Of a stretch of DNA of 64,000 nt, positions 44,036 to 53,091 are shown in pieces. Source of the DNA: Paenibacillus lupini. Its GTDB lineage: Bacteria > Bacillota > Bacilli > Paenibacillales > Paenibacillaceae. The notes beneath the pieces were generated by a model. That model worked only from the letters and a program-made list of their open reading frames with translations, had not been told where the DNA came from and searched no databases. The number at the start of each line of letters is the position of its first letter. Position 1 is the stretch's first letter. The translations under genes were made by a program, and so were the position numbers. The DNA lies in NCBI RefSeq assembly GCF_011761355.1, contig NZ_JAASRW010000006.1:533371-597370 (forward strand), given 5' to 3'.

Positions 44036-44319
44036 AAAAAATCCCCCGCCGCAAGGGACGAGGGACCGTGGTGCCACCCTAATTTACTTATTGTCTGCGC
44101 ATCCATTCACTAAAGGAATGCGTCTTAGCCAATAAGCCTTCATTGTTCCGTAACGGGGAACTGCCGGAGAAGCATTGGCAGCGCCTTAATAGCTTGGCTG
44201 CTTTCCGCTTTCCGCTCCAGGATCCATTCAGCAATCAGGCTTGCACTGGTTTGCACCTTCCACCAGTTCTCTGTCCGCATTAACACCTGAGCTTACTTGT
44301 TCCCATCATCGCATTTCGT
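44036..44319 (-). ncRNA. tryptophan-specific T-box leader
   Basis: On the minus strand the T-box sequence AGGGTGGCACCACGG (44066-44080) is followed by a terminator stem TCCCTCG/CGGGGGA and a T-run (44036-44065). The TGGC bulge matches a tRNA-Trp GCCA 3' end, and a TGG specifier-like codon is seen in the upstream stem I region (GCTGAATGGATCC). Uncharged tRNA-Trp would block the terminator and allow trpS expression. It is the leader of trpS. Confidence 0.9.
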
Positions 44320-44325
44320 ATCCTG

Positions 44326-44356
44326 ATTATAGCGCAATTCGCTACCATCATGTCAA
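44326..44356 (-). promoter_or_regulatory. trpS promoter
   Basis: On the minus strand TTGACA (44351-44356) and TATAAT (44326-44331) are both consensus hexamers, with a long 19-bp spacer. They lie just upstream of the T-box leader. Confidence 0.65.
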
Positions 44357-44473
44357 GCCTCTTCCAATTCCAATCTCCTGCTTCATCCTTTAAAAAGTTG
44401 TCCTATCCGGCAAATGATCCGCATAAGCTGTTTATCATCGTTATCTTTAATGGTAATAAAGAGAGGTTGGCCT

Positions 44474-45499
44474 ATGCTGAACTTGTTATTCCGATTCGGG
44501 ACACCGATGCTCGCCATCGGCTGTCTAGTCATGATCTGCCTTATTTTAGCCGGACAACCCTGGTCGCTTGCTTTATTATTGGAATCAGGCGGCGCACAGG
44601 AATTCAAGATCGTATTTTTAAGCATTATATTAGAAGCCTTTCCATTCATTCTGCTTGGTGTGATCTTCTCAGCCCTGCTTCAGGTATTTGTAACCGATGA
44701 GATGATTCAAAAGCTGACTCCAAAACATCATATCGTAGGCATCCTATTTGGCGCTTTGCTTGGTCTGGTATTTCCGTTATGTGAATGCGGTATGATCCCC
44801 GTTGTAAGGCGATTAATCCGCAAAGGCATGCCTGCTTATATCGGAATTGTGTATTTGCTTGCTGGACCTATTATTAACCCTATCGTCTTTACATCCACTT
44901 ATGCTGCCTTCCGCGCAGAGCCACAGATGGCTTACGATCGGATTATCATTGCGTTTATCGTAGCCATTGTCATCGGTCTGCTGCTTCATCGATTTATGAA
45001 AGGCAATCCGCTGAAAGAAACTGCAGTAAAACATGAACATATCCATCATCATCACGATCATCCAGAAATACATGAGTCGGTTAAACCAAGCTGGGGTTCA
45101 CGCCTGTCCGCCACACTTGGCCATGCATCGGATGAATTTTTTGATATGGGCAAATATTTGATATTTGGTGCTCTGTTAACAGCCGTTATTCAATCCTTCA
45201 TTGACCGACAGGCATTTGAGTCTGTTGCCAACCAGCCTGTGCTGTCTTATTTCTTCATGATGGGGCTAGCCTTCCTGCTCTCGATCTGCTCAACCTCAGA
45301 CGCCTTTATCGCAGCATCGTTTGGCGGCATGTTTGATCGTGGTCCACTGCTTGCATTCCTCGTATTTGGGCCCATGATTGATTTAAAAAATCTGCTGATG
45401 ATGCTGTCTGCGTTCCGGACAAGAATCGTCCTGTCCATTGCCGTTATGACCTTTACTCTTGTCCTGATCAGCGTATGGCTGCTGGAGGTGATTAGGTGA
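44474..45499 (+). CDS. DUF318/UPF0718-type permease (YcgR-like)
   Basis: A 341-residue permease. Visible features are the CECG motif (PLCECGMIPVVRR), LLAGPIINPIVFTSTYAAF, a His-rich cytoplasmic loop (HEHIHHHHDHPEIHE) and the second half's SICSTSDAFIAASF. Relatives include ArsP and YcgR-type permeases linked to metal homeostasis. ATG 44474 follows GAGAGG; the longer frame to 44414 lacks a site. It overlaps the next gene by 4 bp (GTGA). Confidence 0.83.
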   Translation: MLNLLFRFGTPMLAIGCLVMICLILAGQPWSLALLLESGGAQEFKIVFLSIILEAFPFILLGVIFSALLQVFVTDEMIQKLTPKHHIVGILFGALLGLVFPLCECGMIPVVRRLIRKGMPAYIGIVYLLAGPIINPIVFTSTYAAFRAEPQMAYDRIIIAFIVAIVIGLLLHRFMKGNPLKETAVKHEHIHHHHDHPEIHESVKPSWGSRLSATLGHASDEFFDMGKYLIFGALLTAVIQSFIDRQAFESVANQPVLSYFFMMGLAFLLSICSTSDAFIAASFGGMFDRGPLLAFLVFGPMIDLKNLLMMLSAFRTRIVLSIAVMTFTLVLISVWLLEVIR

Positions 45500-45921
45500 A
45501 CCATAATTGGATACGGGCAGGTTTTCTTTCCGCTTTTGCTTTCCTTATTATCTATCTCGACAGGCTAGGCCAATTGTCTTTATACCTCGCACCCCGTATG
45601 GAGCTTTACGTCAAATTGTCCGCAATTGTACTTAATGCGGCTGCCGTTCATCAAGCCTTTCTCGCTCTGCGCTTAAAAGCTCATTCTGACGATTGTACAG
45701 AATGCAGCCATGATCATTCTCATCATCATGATCATCATTACCACGATCACGATCATGACCATGACCATTCGATGTCTCCCTTAAAAAGCATCCTTGTCTA
45801 TGGACTGTTCCTGCTTCCGCTTCTGCTCGGATTTCTGCTTCCCGCAGCGGCGCATGACCATGAGGTTAACAGCGGAATACCACATCTGCATTCGGGTCAG
45901 ATACCTAAGGCTGAAAAATGA
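45496..45921 (+). CDS. TIGR03943-like permease partner (YcgQ-like), short
   Basis: A 141-residue membrane protein with helices near 8-22, 38-57 and 95-115. Its C-terminal half is His-rich (DHSHHHDHHYHDHDHDHDH), which fits metal binding. It overlaps the permease gene by 4 bp, the usual pairing with a DUF318-type permease. The family is usually about 250-290 residues, so half of it is missing and a strong terminator follows at once. GTG start. Confidence 0.65.
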   Translation: MNHNWIRAGFLSAFAFLIIYLDRLGQLSLYLAPRMELYVKLSAIVLNAAAVHQAFLALRLKAHSDDCTECSHDHSHHHDHHYHDHDHDHDHSMSPLKSILVYGLFLLPLLLGFLLPAAAHDHEVNSGIPHLHSGQIPKAEK

Positions 45922-45935
45922 ACATAAGAAATGAA

Positions 45936-45976
45936 CATAAGAGGCCGTGCGGTTAATTTCCGCACGGCCTCTTATG
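45936..45976. terminator. 17-bp bidirectional terminator
   Basis: CATAAGAGGCCGTGCGG pairs perfectly with its complement around a 7-nt loop TTAATTT. It ends both the ycgQ-like gene and the convergent gene at 45982. Confidence 0.88.
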
Positions 45977-45981
45977 TGAAA

Positions 45982-46389
45982 TTAAAAATCAAAACCTCTA
46001 TTTTGCTTCGGTTGTTGGTATCGATAGCTCCAATTCGATGTATTGTAATTGGATTCGTAGCAGATGCTAGCCGACCAGGTGCCCGTGTTTTGCCGGACAG
46101 CGAAATCGTACACGATCTCACCATGAGTCCAATCTTTCCGCAATTTCAAAGCATCAATCGCAAGTTTGCGAAAATCTTGAACTTGAGTCGGGGTCATTCC
46201 TCCCTCATCCTCTTGCTCCAATTTACCATTTTTACTTTCAATTGGATTATGCCGAAGTGCAAATTTGCCTACTACGTTATTCCTAATAAGAATGTGTACC
46301 GTCCCTCCAACGGCATGGGTAAGCTCTTCTTCTAATTGACGAAAAACAAAATCAACTTGCCGTGCCAATGGCATAGCATCTAAATTCAT
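45982..46389 (-). CDS. conserved protein of unknown function
   Basis: A 135-residue soluble protein I do not recognise. It opens MNLDAMPLARQVDFVFRQLE and contains HILIRNNVVGKFALRHNP; the C-terminal part has several aromatics and Gln-rich YRYQQPKQ. The start ATG follows AAGGAGGAG. No domain, signal peptide or membrane helix is visible. Confidence 0.6.
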   Translation of the reverse strand: MNLDAMPLARQVDFVFRQLEEELTHAVGGTVHILIRNNVVGKFALRHNPIESKNGKLEQEDEGGMTPTQVQDFRKLAIDALKLRKDWTHGEIVYDFAVRQNTGTWSASICYESNYNTSNWSYRYQQPKQNRGFDF

Positions 46390-46631
46390 ATTATTTCTCC
46401 TCCTTTCTACCCTTAAAATATGGAAACTAGATGTTTATAACTAGTTCTTAGGTCTGATTATAAAATCTTTTCTATTAATTGACAATATAGTAATTTATGT
46501 TTTTTCGAAATTATCGTACAATTACATATTTTTCTTTATCAAATGTTCTCTCGATCTTATTCGACATTTATAGACCAATTTTACTGCTGATGCTATAATA
46601 TGGTTATTCTATTAAAAGGAGCGCTTACATA

Positions 46632-47897
46632 ATGAGCCAATGGTACTATTCATTATCGATTAGAGGTAAGCTGTTGACTTCCATTTATTTTAATTTGGCG
46701 CTAGTGGCAATTGCACTAAATTTAGTTATTCTGTTAAGCGGCGGCTCCTTCCTTGCAGGCATTATTGTAACGGTGGTATTGGCAATCGTTGCTTATCCAA
46801 CAGTTGGTTTTATCCAAAGAGCACTGAGCTCTTCGTTTGAAGAAATGTCGAATGCGGCATTTCGAATTTCGAAAGGTGATTTCACACAAAGAATTGACAG
46901 CGCTTCAAATGCATCTCTTGGCGAAGTTGGACATGCCTTCAACAGCATGGTAGACAAGCTTCGCGATATTCTTACGGAAACATCTAATATTACAAGACAT
47001 GTATCGGAAACAAGCCGCAATATTTTTGATAAAAACAATCATATCCAAGTAGCTATGGAGCAGGTTGCTGCCTCTTCCAACGAACTTGCTACTGGGGCTA
47101 ATGAAATTTCCGAGGATGTCGCTGACATGAGCGAATCCATCGCCGAGATCGAGAAGAAAGTCGCGAACTATGCGAACGCTACGAAAGAAATGAATGAACG
47201 CTCTGAATTCACTTTAAGCCTTGTCGATAAAGGCCGTGAAGCACTCGAAGCGCAGTCCGAAGGGATGCGCCGCAACGTGGAGGCAACTGAGAAGGTTTCC
47301 GAGACGATTACGGACCTCGCCCGTAAGGCACAAGGCATTACAGCGATGACGACCGCAATCTCTGATATTGCTGAGCAGACTAACCTATTGTCGCTTAATG
47401 CTTCCATTGAGGCGGCCCGTGCCGGCGAGCATGGTCGGGGCTTCGCAGTTGTTGCACAAGAGGTTCGTAAGCTTGCTGAAGAATCAACTGCATCAACGAA
47501 AGAAGTATTTGGTCTGGTGAAGAGCATTGATCAAGGCATCAAACAAACGATCAATCATATGAAGGTTAACGAAGAGGTTGTTAAGATTCAGACGGAGCGT
47601 ATCCGCGAATCCGAAATGGTCTTCTCTGAAATTGTGCAAAGCGTCCAATTCATCACGCGCCAAATCGCGGCTTTCGCAAGCGAGAGTGATCAGATGCTGG
47701 ACAGCGCGCGTAAAATTTCCGACGCCATCCAAAATATCTCTGCGATTACCGAGGAATCTGCTGCTGGTACGCAGCAAGTATCTGCATCGATGAACGAGCA
47801 GATTTCTTCCGTCCAAGCCGTTGTCCAAGAGACAGAACGGATGCTGAATATGGCAACTCAGCTTCAACGCACAATTCAAGTATTCAAAATGAAATAG
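46632..47897 (+). CDS. methyl-accepting chemotaxis-type transducer without sensor domain
   Basis: A 421-residue transducer. Two helices lie near 12-34 and 40-62 with almost no extracellular loop, then a HAMP domain (about 65-120). The signalling domain (about 150-400) has the tip motif EQTNLLSLNASIEAARAGEHGRGFAVVAQEVRKLAE. The absence of an extracellular sensor suggests membrane or intracellular input. A TATAAT box lies 17 nt upstream of AAAGGAG. The 3' flank holds repeat copy C and a terminator. Confidence 0.92.
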   Translation: MSQWYYSLSIRGKLLTSIYFNLALVAIALNLVILLSGGSFLAGIIVTVVLAIVAYPTVGFIQRALSSSFEEMSNAAFRISKGDFTQRIDSASNASLGEVGHAFNSMVDKLRDILTETSNITRHVSETSRNIFDKNNHIQVAMEQVAASSNELATGANEISEDVADMSESIAEIEKKVANYANATKEMNERSEFTLSLVDKGREALEAQSEGMRRNVEATEKVSETITDLARKAQGITAMTTAISDIAEQTNLLSLNASIEAARAGEHGRGFAVVAQEVRKLAEESTASTKEVFGLVKSIDQGIKQTINHMKVNEEVVKIQTERIRESEMVFSEIVQSVQFITRQIAAFASESDQMLDSARKISDAIQNISAITEESAAGTQQVSASMNEQISSVQAVVQETERMLNMATQLQRTIQVFKMK

Positions 47898-47935
47898 GGG
47901 GTTTTATTAGTCCCTTTGTATAGGCTATATGCAAC

Positions 47936-48096
47936 CTGCGCATTCGAATGTTCTTCCGACCGCCATTGCTCGAGGATTCCTTTGAATTAGCGAAGTAAGG
48001 TTGGAATCCTCGAGCAAAAGCGAACGCTAAAAGCTTTCTGAAGGAAAGCTACTTCGTAAGCATCGGCTGCTTCTCCAGAATCATTCGAACTGCTCC
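47936..48096 (+). repeat. structured intergenic repeat, copy C (after mcp)
   Basis: Third copy. CTGCGCA is followed by outer helix TTCGAATG (47943-47950), paired with CATTCGAA (48082-48089). The conserved strand TTCTTCCGACCGCCATTG leads into inner helix TTGCTCGAGGATTCC (47966-47980), perfectly paired with GGAATCCTCGAGCAA (48003-48017). The conserved strand CAAAAGCGAACGCT follows. This copy has an extra small hairpin AGCTTTC/GAAAGCT (48032-48050) before the CTTCTCC block. It ends TGCTCC. It sits in sense orientation between the mcp stop and a terminator. Confidence 0.8.
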
Positions 48097-48149
48097 TTTT
48101 GCATTAACCTTTATACTAAAATTTACGAATAAATGAGGAAGCCGACGTT

Positions 48150-48185
48150 AGCGGTGCATGGATAACCCATGCACCGCTATTTTTT
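48150..48185 (+). terminator. terminator after mcp and repeat copy C
   Basis: AGCGGTGCATGG pairs with CCATGCACCGCT (12 bp, loop ATAAC) and is followed by ATTTTTT. It closes the mcp-repeat C transcript. Confidence 0.88.
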
Positions 48186-48263
48186 GCAATTTTCATCGTG
48201 AATGATCCCTTGTCGTTCGGGAAAAATAGCCCCACAGACTACATAAGAATGGGGGCAAGAAAA

Positions 48264-49073
48264 ATGTCGCGAATGCCGAACTCGGGCCTGCTCGGCAGAA
48301 GCAGAAGATGGGTTGTTTTTGTACTGACAATTATATTGCTGCTTATATCAGTGGAACAAACGAGCGCATCTTCCCCATCACAGCCGAAGAAAAAACGTTC
48401 GGCGGATATGTCCTGGGTAAAGATGCATAAGCAATTCCCGAATGCCTTTATCGTCAATGGACCAAGAAACAGCAAACGTGTGGCTTTAACCTTCGATGAC
48501 GCACCGGATCCACGGTTCACGCCACAAATTTTAGATGTACTTGCCAGCTACGATGTATGCGCAACATTCTTTGTTGTTGGCAACCGCGCAGCCAAGCATC
48601 CTGCTCTTGTCCAGCGTATTCACCGTGAAGGGCATACTATCGGCAATCATTCTTATAATCATGCCGTCATGTCCCAGCTCAAGGATCGTGATTTTCACAG
48701 TCAAATTTGGAAAACAGATGCTATCGTCAGCAGCATCATTGGGTATCACCCCCGATTCGTGCGGCCGCCTTATGGCGAAATGCTGCCAGCACAGGTAGCC
48801 TGGTCAAAAAAGAGCGGCTATACCGTCGTGAATTGGGATGTTGATTCGGTGGATTGGCGGAACAACCCTTCCAGTACTTCAATTCTTCGCAATATTAAGA
48901 AGACATTACAGCCTGGCTCCATTGTTTTACAGCATGCAGGTGGTGGTTACGGCCAGGATCTCTCCGGTACGATACAAGCTCTGCCGGTTCTAATCTCACA
49001 GCTAAGACAGAAAGGTTACCAGTTTGTAACGCTCCCCGAGCTGTTAAACCAATCTGCTGCTAAAATAAAATAA
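48264..49073 (+). CDS. polysaccharide deacetylase
   Basis: A 269-residue NodB-type deacetylase, exported by one N-terminal hydrophobic segment (about 15-35). The five NodB motifs are present: TFDDAPD (metal Asp), HSYNH (metal His pair), RPPYGE, WDVDSVDW and LQHAGG. It removes acetyl groups from cell-wall or surface glycans. ATG 48264 follows GGGGG by 8 nt; the in-frame ATG 48249 overlaps that site. Confidence 0.9.
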   Translation: MSRMPNSGLLGRSRRWVVFVLTIILLLISVEQTSASSPSQPKKKRSADMSWVKMHKQFPNAFIVNGPRNSKRVALTFDDAPDPRFTPQILDVLASYDVCATFFVVGNRAAKHPALVQRIHREGHTIGNHSYNHAVMSQLKDRDFHSQIWKTDAIVSSIIGYHPRFVRPPYGEMLPAQVAWSKKSGYTVVNWDVDSVDWRNNPSSTSILRNIKKTLQPGSIVLQHAGGGYGQDLSGTIQALPVLISQLRQKGYQFVTLPELLNQSAAKIK

Positions 49074-49101
49074 CCGGAAGCCCATTCGCCTCCGGTTACT
49101 C

Positions 49102-49737
49102 TTATTTCAAGACATATACTTTTACATTTTGAATACCAAACTTACTCGCTTGCGAGGAAGAACCTGGCACGTAAATATCAATATGATTACCTTTGATTGC
49201 ACTGCCAACATCAGATGCTGTAGCAACCATACCATCTGTAGGCAGACCGTTGTAAGTATAGCCTGTAACATATAGCTTTGTACCAAGCGGGATCACTTTA
49301 GGATCAACGGCAACTGTACCTACTTTAAGCTTATTGCCGAAGTAATCCAGACCTGCCCATCCGCCATTCTCTGAAGCAGCACCGCTGTATGCCGTTGCCT
49401 TTACAGTCAATTGCTTGCTGAAGGTATGAATCGTTCCTGCTTTATCCATCACGCTTTGCGCGCTAATCGTTTTCGCCTTCGCCGCAGCATCTGCTTTAAC
49501 TGTTGCAGTTGCTGTAGTTGGAATCACGATCTTAAGTCCAGCATAGACGTTCGAAGCACTAACCTTTGAATTCACTTGCATAAGCTTATCAACCGAAACA
49601 TGATATTTCTGCGAGAGCTTCCAAAATGTATCGCCCTCAACAGCCGTATGTGTTTTACTGGCCGCATGAACCGATCCTGTGGCAATTATAAGAGATAAGC
49701 CTAGTACTGCCGTAGTAAGCATCGAAGCTTTCTTCAT
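49102..49737 (-). CDS. LysM and 3D-domain cell-wall protein (YocH-like)
   Basis: A 211-residue exported protein. The signal peptide (1-25) is followed by one LysM (about 28-73: HTAVEGDTFWKLSQKYHVS) that binds peptidoglycan, then a 3D domain (about 110-210). The Asp residues are seen in GLDYFG, VAVDPK and ASDVG. 3D-domain proteins are autolysin-like murein enzymes. The start ATG follows AGGGGGA. Confidence 0.88.
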   Translation of the reverse strand: MKKASMLTTAVLGLSLIIATGSVHAASKTHTAVEGDTFWKLSQKYHVSVDKLMQVNSKVSASNVYAGLKIVIPTTATATVKADAAAKAKTISAQSVMDKAGTIHTFSKQLTVKATAYSGAASENGGWAGLDYFGNKLKVGTVAVDPKVIPLGTKLYVTGYTYNGLPTDGMVATASDVGSAIKGNHIDIYVPGSSSQASKFGIQNVKVYVLK

Positions 49738-49794
49738 ATGTGTTGTCCCCCTGGTTTTCTGCGTATTCTAAGTACCTTTGTTGCTAAAAAGAAA

Positions 49795-49818
49795 GCGTCA
49801 GGCGGATACGCCTGACGC
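49795..49818 (-). terminator. CAP-protein gene terminator
   Basis: GCGTCAGGCG pairs with CGCCTGACGC (10 bp, loop GATA) and a T-rich stretch follows on the minus strand. Confidence 0.83.
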
Positions 49819-49857
49819 TGCGTGTTTCCGAAATCATTTTTATTTACTGGTCATGAA

Positions 49858-50655
49858 TTAGCCTGTGAATTCTTGAACCCACTCGCCGCTCACATAAGCA
49901 ACGCCGATTTTTGTGAAGTTACCGCTAAGAATGTTAGCACGGTGACCAGCACTGTTCATCCAAGCTGTCATTACTTCTGTTGGCGATTTTTGACCCATGG
50001 CAATGTTCTCACCAGCGTAGCTATAAGTCACTCCAAACGATTTCATCATGTCAAATGGCGAACCGTAAGTTGGAGAGTTATGATCGAAGTAGTTGTTATC
50101 GTACATGTCTTTTGCTTTTGCAGTTGCAACTTTAGTCAAGAGTGCATCAGATGTCAAAGCTTTAAGGCCTTGTTTCGCACGCTCTTGGTTAACAAGAGTA
50201 ACCACTTGTGCTGCAAACTCGCTTTGGGATACTGTACCGCTGCCTGTGTTGCCTGTGTTACCAGTACCTGTGCTAGGTGTTGTTGGCTTTGTTGTGTTAC
50301 CAGTACCTGTGCTTGGTGTTGTTGGCTTTGTTGTGTTGCCAGTACCTGTGCTTGGTGTTGTTGGTTTAGTTGGCGTTGTAGGCTTCGTTGTGTTGCCAGT
50401 GCCAGTGCTAGGTGTTGTTGGCTTAGTTACTTGTGTAGGCAATTGAATTGTAATGCCGCCGAAAGTAATTTTGCTCAAATCAATACCGTATTGCTTTGCA
50501 ATTTCGTTGATTTGATCCATCGAAACGTTATTTAAGTTGGAGTAAGTCTTCACAGCTGGTGCTGCACCTACAGTTGGAGCCGTTACACCTACTACACTGA
50601 TCAACGCTGCTGCTGCTATGCTTGCGACACCAACTCGTAATGTTTGCATCTTCAT
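49858..50655 (-). CDS. secreted CAP-domain protein
   Basis: A 265-residue exported protein. After a signal peptide (about 1-31) comes a linker with 13-residue GNTTKPTTPSTGT-type units (about 75-140), then a CAP/SCP domain (about 145-262): VNQERAKQGLKAL, YFDHNSPTYGSPFDM, GENIAMG and HRANILS, with the conserved His and Glu. In Bacilli this group includes the spore and surface proteins YkwD/YlbC-like. The start follows AGGAGG. Confidence 0.88.
   Translation of the reverse strand: MKMQTLRVGVASIAAAALISVVGVTAPTVGAAPAVKTYSNLNNVSMDQINEIAKQYGIDLSKITFGGITIQLPTQVTKPTTPSTGTGNTTKPTTPTKPTTPSTGTGNTTKPTTPSTGTGNTTKPTTPSTGTGNTGNTGSGTVSQSEFAAQVVTLVNQERAKQGLKALTSDALLTKVATAKAKDMYDNNYFDHNSPTYGSPFDMMKSFGVTYSYAGENIAMGQKSPTEVMTAWMNSAGHRANILSGNFTKIGVAYVSGEWVQEFTG
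50236..50425 (-). repeat. 39-bp tandem repeat in the CAP linker
   Basis: About four units coding 13 residues each (Thr/Pro/Gly-rich) give the low-complexity linker; one unit is interrupted by an extra Thr-Lys-Pro stretch. It is in-frame coding, not a CRISPR. Confidence 0.85.
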
Positions 50656-50970
50656 GAAATCATCCTCCTAGGATTGTATATTAGAATAATTGCTTATTTG
50701 GCTTGGCTAGTTAAGCACTTGCCCTCCGACGCCACTTATCGTAACATGCCTTTCAGCCCTGTTTCATGACACAAAAACTGGCAAGAAGTGCGTTTTCACT
50801 GTAAAAACAGGGGGTTGAGCATGTTTATGAGAAAGTGCTCACTTTTCAATAACAGCGCAAAATCAGGCGGGCATTGAACGTTTCGATAAAATGTCTGAAT
50901 ATTTCAACTCAATGTCCGCAGAAACATTAGAATCCTTTTAGAAAGCGTTTTCAACTAGTGAAAAACAAAA

Positions 50971-51018
50971 GAAACTCCTCTTGCAATCACCTGATAAGGC
51001 GATGCTCTGAGGAGTTTC
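50971..51018 (-). terminator. terminator of the oxidoreductase operon
   Basis: GAAACTCCTC pairs with GAGGAGTTTC, with a 28-nt internal loop region and a T-rich tail on the minus strand. Between this and the CAP gene (50656-50970) I see only its promoter region with no other supported element. Confidence 0.65.
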
Positions 51019-51032
51019 TTCTAATAAAGTGA

Positions 51033-52052
51033 TTAGTTCACTTTGATGAACTGGCCAGTTGCTTGCGATTCAAATGCGCTAAGAATAACCTTCAACGATT
51101 TACGGCCTTCTTCACCCGAAATAGCTGGTACGGTGTCATTAACGATCGAATCGATGAACTCATCAACAATGCCGCTCGACAATTGCTTAGTGTTTGTGGA
51201 GATTTCGCCCACTTTATGCTTATCAATGGAACCGTTACGAAGCTCAACAATAACTTGATCTTCTGGATGTGTACCGATTTTCATAACGCCTTTTTCACAC
51301 CACAGAACTGTGCTGTTGTCTTCACCTTTGTAGTAAGTCCAGCTTGCAACAAGGGATCCGATTGCGCCGCTTTGCATACGAACGATAACGTTTGCGTTGT
51401 CGTCTACATCGCCTGGTTTGTCAATTGTTGCGATAAATGCTGCTACTTCAGATACTTCATCGTTCAACAGGTAACGGATAAGGTCGGATTTGTGTACGCC
51501 AAGATCGCCCATAGCGCCCATGATTGCTTCTTGCTTGCGGAAGAACCAGCTGCCTGCACCGTCGATGCTCCAGCCGTCTGGACCTGGGTGGCCAAACGAT
51601 GTACGGAACGTCAATACTTTGCCAAGAACACCGGAATCAAGGATTTGTTTTGCTTTCACGTGTGGAGGCATCAGACGTTGGTTATGTCCAACCATCAGCT
51701 TCACACCGTTTTTCGCTGCAGCTTCGTTCATTGCTGCCGCTTCTTCGTCTGTAACTGCCATTGGCTTCTCAACCAGAACATGCGCGCCAGCGTTCGCTGC
51801 TGCAATAGACATTGGAGCATGCAGATAGTTAGGCGTACATACACTTACTGCGTCCGGTTTAATCTCAGCCAGCATTGTTTCGTAATCAGCAAAAGCTTTG
51901 CCGCCGTGTTTCGCTGCATACTCTTCAGCACGCTCGATCACTGGATCAACGAAGGCAACAAGCTCTACATTGTTATTGTCTGCATACTCAGGAATGTGAC
52001 GATGTTTGGAGATGGAACCACAACCGATTACTGCAACTCTTACTTTACTCAT
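51033..52052 (-). CDS. Gfo/Idh/MocA-family oxidoreductase
   Basis: A 339-residue NAD(P)-dependent sugar or inositol oxidoreductase. The Rossmann motif is VIGCGSISKHRHIPEY, followed by VSVCTPNYLHAP and the catalytic-type EKPMAVT (Lys/Pro), then DLGVHKSDLIRYL with a likely catalytic His. The start follows GCAGGGGA. It lies 39 bp after the isomerase gene, and both probably degrade a sugar or inositol-like compound. Confidence 0.88.
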   Translation of the reverse strand: MSKVRVAVIGCGSISKHRHIPEYADNNNVELVAFVDPVIERAEEYAAKHGGKAFADYETMLAEIKPDAVSVCTPNYLHAPMSIAAANAGAHVLVEKPMAVTDEEAAAMNEAAAKNGVKLMVGHNQRLMPPHVKAKQILDSGVLGKVLTFRTSFGHPGPDGWSIDGAGSWFFRKQEAIMGAMGDLGVHKSDLIRYLLNDEVSEVAAFIATIDKPGDVDDNANVIVRMQSGAIGSLVASWTYYKGEDNSTVLWCEKGVMKIGTHPEDQVIVELRNGSIDKHKVGEISTNTKQLSSGIVDEFIDSIVNDTVPAISGEEGRKSLKVILSAFESQATGQFIKVN

Positions 52053-52091
52053 TATTTTCCCCTGCCTCTTTTATGTTTGAAAAAACAATTA

Positions 52092-52859
52092 TTAGTTTAG
52101 ATAGTTTGCTTTCAGCCAGTTGATGCTTGATTCAACGGATTGAAGTGGCGGATTCGCACAACGGTCTTGTTCGACGATAAGCCATTTCACATCAGATTGC
52201 TCCGATTGTTTAATGAGTGGCAGAAGATCCAAATCTCCGTTGCCAAGCTCAACGGTATCGATTTCCGCTTTTTCTGTATTTTTAACGAAGTCTTTCAAGT
52301 GAACAAGCGGCAGTCTGCCAGCGTATTTCGCAATGTATTCAAGCGTGTCGCGGCCCGCATATTGTACCCAGCCAAGATCCATTTCAACTTGCAGAAGGTC
52401 TGCACTAATTGTCTCATAGAGCTTATCGAATACAATTTGTCCATCAATCTCAACTTCAAATTCAAACTCATGGTTATGATAGCAGAAAATAATGCCTTCT
52501 TCTTGGAATCGCTTACCGAATTCCGCGAAGCTTACAAGATGCTTCTTCCACGCTTCAGCATCACGTACTTCAACAGGAAGCCAAGGGCAAATAGCGTATT
52601 TTGCTCCGATTGTTTTCAGATAAGCAATTTCCTCTTCAATCTTTGTTTCCAGATTGACAAGAGGTACATGGTTGCCGATTGCAATCAGGTTAAGCTCATC
52701 TAGCAGCGCTTTCATTTTATCGGCAGGAATATCTCCGTAGCCAGCAAATTCAACACCTTCATAGCCCATAGCTGCAACTTGACGCAATGTACCTTCGAAG
52801 TCTTGAGCGGTTTCTTCACGAAGCGTATACAATTGTAAACCGATTCCCGGACGTGTCAT
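52092..52859 (-). CDS. sugar phosphate isomerase/epimerase (TIM barrel)
   Basis: A 255-residue xylose-isomerase-like TIM barrel. Family stretches are GLQLYTLREE, MGYEGVEFAG, FCYHNHEFEFE and VHLKDF, which supply metal-binding Glu, His and Asp. Start ATG follows AAAGGAGTGC. It precedes the oxidoreductase gene, the usual pairing in Bacilli. The 367 bp upstream hold only a palindrome (see 53092) and no gene. Confidence 0.86.
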   Translation of the reverse strand: MTRPGIGLQLYTLREETAQDFEGTLRQVAAMGYEGVEFAGYGDIPADKMKALLDELNLIAIGNHVPLVNLETKIEEEIAYLKTIGAKYAICPWLPVEVRDAEAWKKHLVSFAEFGKRFQEEGIIFCYHNHEFEFEVEIDGQIVFDKLYETISADLLQVEMDLGWVQYAGRDTLEYIAKYAGRLPLVHLKDFVKNTEKAEIDTVELGNGDLDLLPLIKQSEQSDVKWLIVEQDRCANPPLQSVESSINWLKANYLN

Positions 52860-53091
52860 TCGTTAAGCACTCCTTTTATCATATAATCATGTAATTCATT
52901 ATAACTGTCTGTTTATTGTAGTCTTACGATTATCATTATACGGGTAATGGGACATAGAAAAACAGTTGTCTTATTACTCTTTTCTTATGCGATTTTGTCA
53001 TTCTTTTGAGTAAACTCGATTCCTCCGCTAGTCCGGATGACAGATTTTGGAGTCATTTTCCGCATAATTGTAAAGAAATCATAACCAAAAT

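Noticed and set aside
50236..50425. Possible CRISPR-like array
   Set aside because: The repeats are in-frame 39-bp units coding a Thr/Pro/Gly linker in the CAP protein, without unique spacers.
49738..50970. c-di-AMP (ydaO-type) or c-di-GMP riboswitch before the CAP or LysM/3D genes
   Set aside because: Such riboswitches often precede wall-protein genes, but I could not find the conserved core in either upstream region. The hairpins present are terminators.
51063..52100. A 345-codon open frame on the plus strand
   Set aside because: It is exactly antisense to the Gfo/Idh/MocA gene, encodes an improbable Cys- and Phe-rich product and has no ribosome site. It is a shadow of the real gene.
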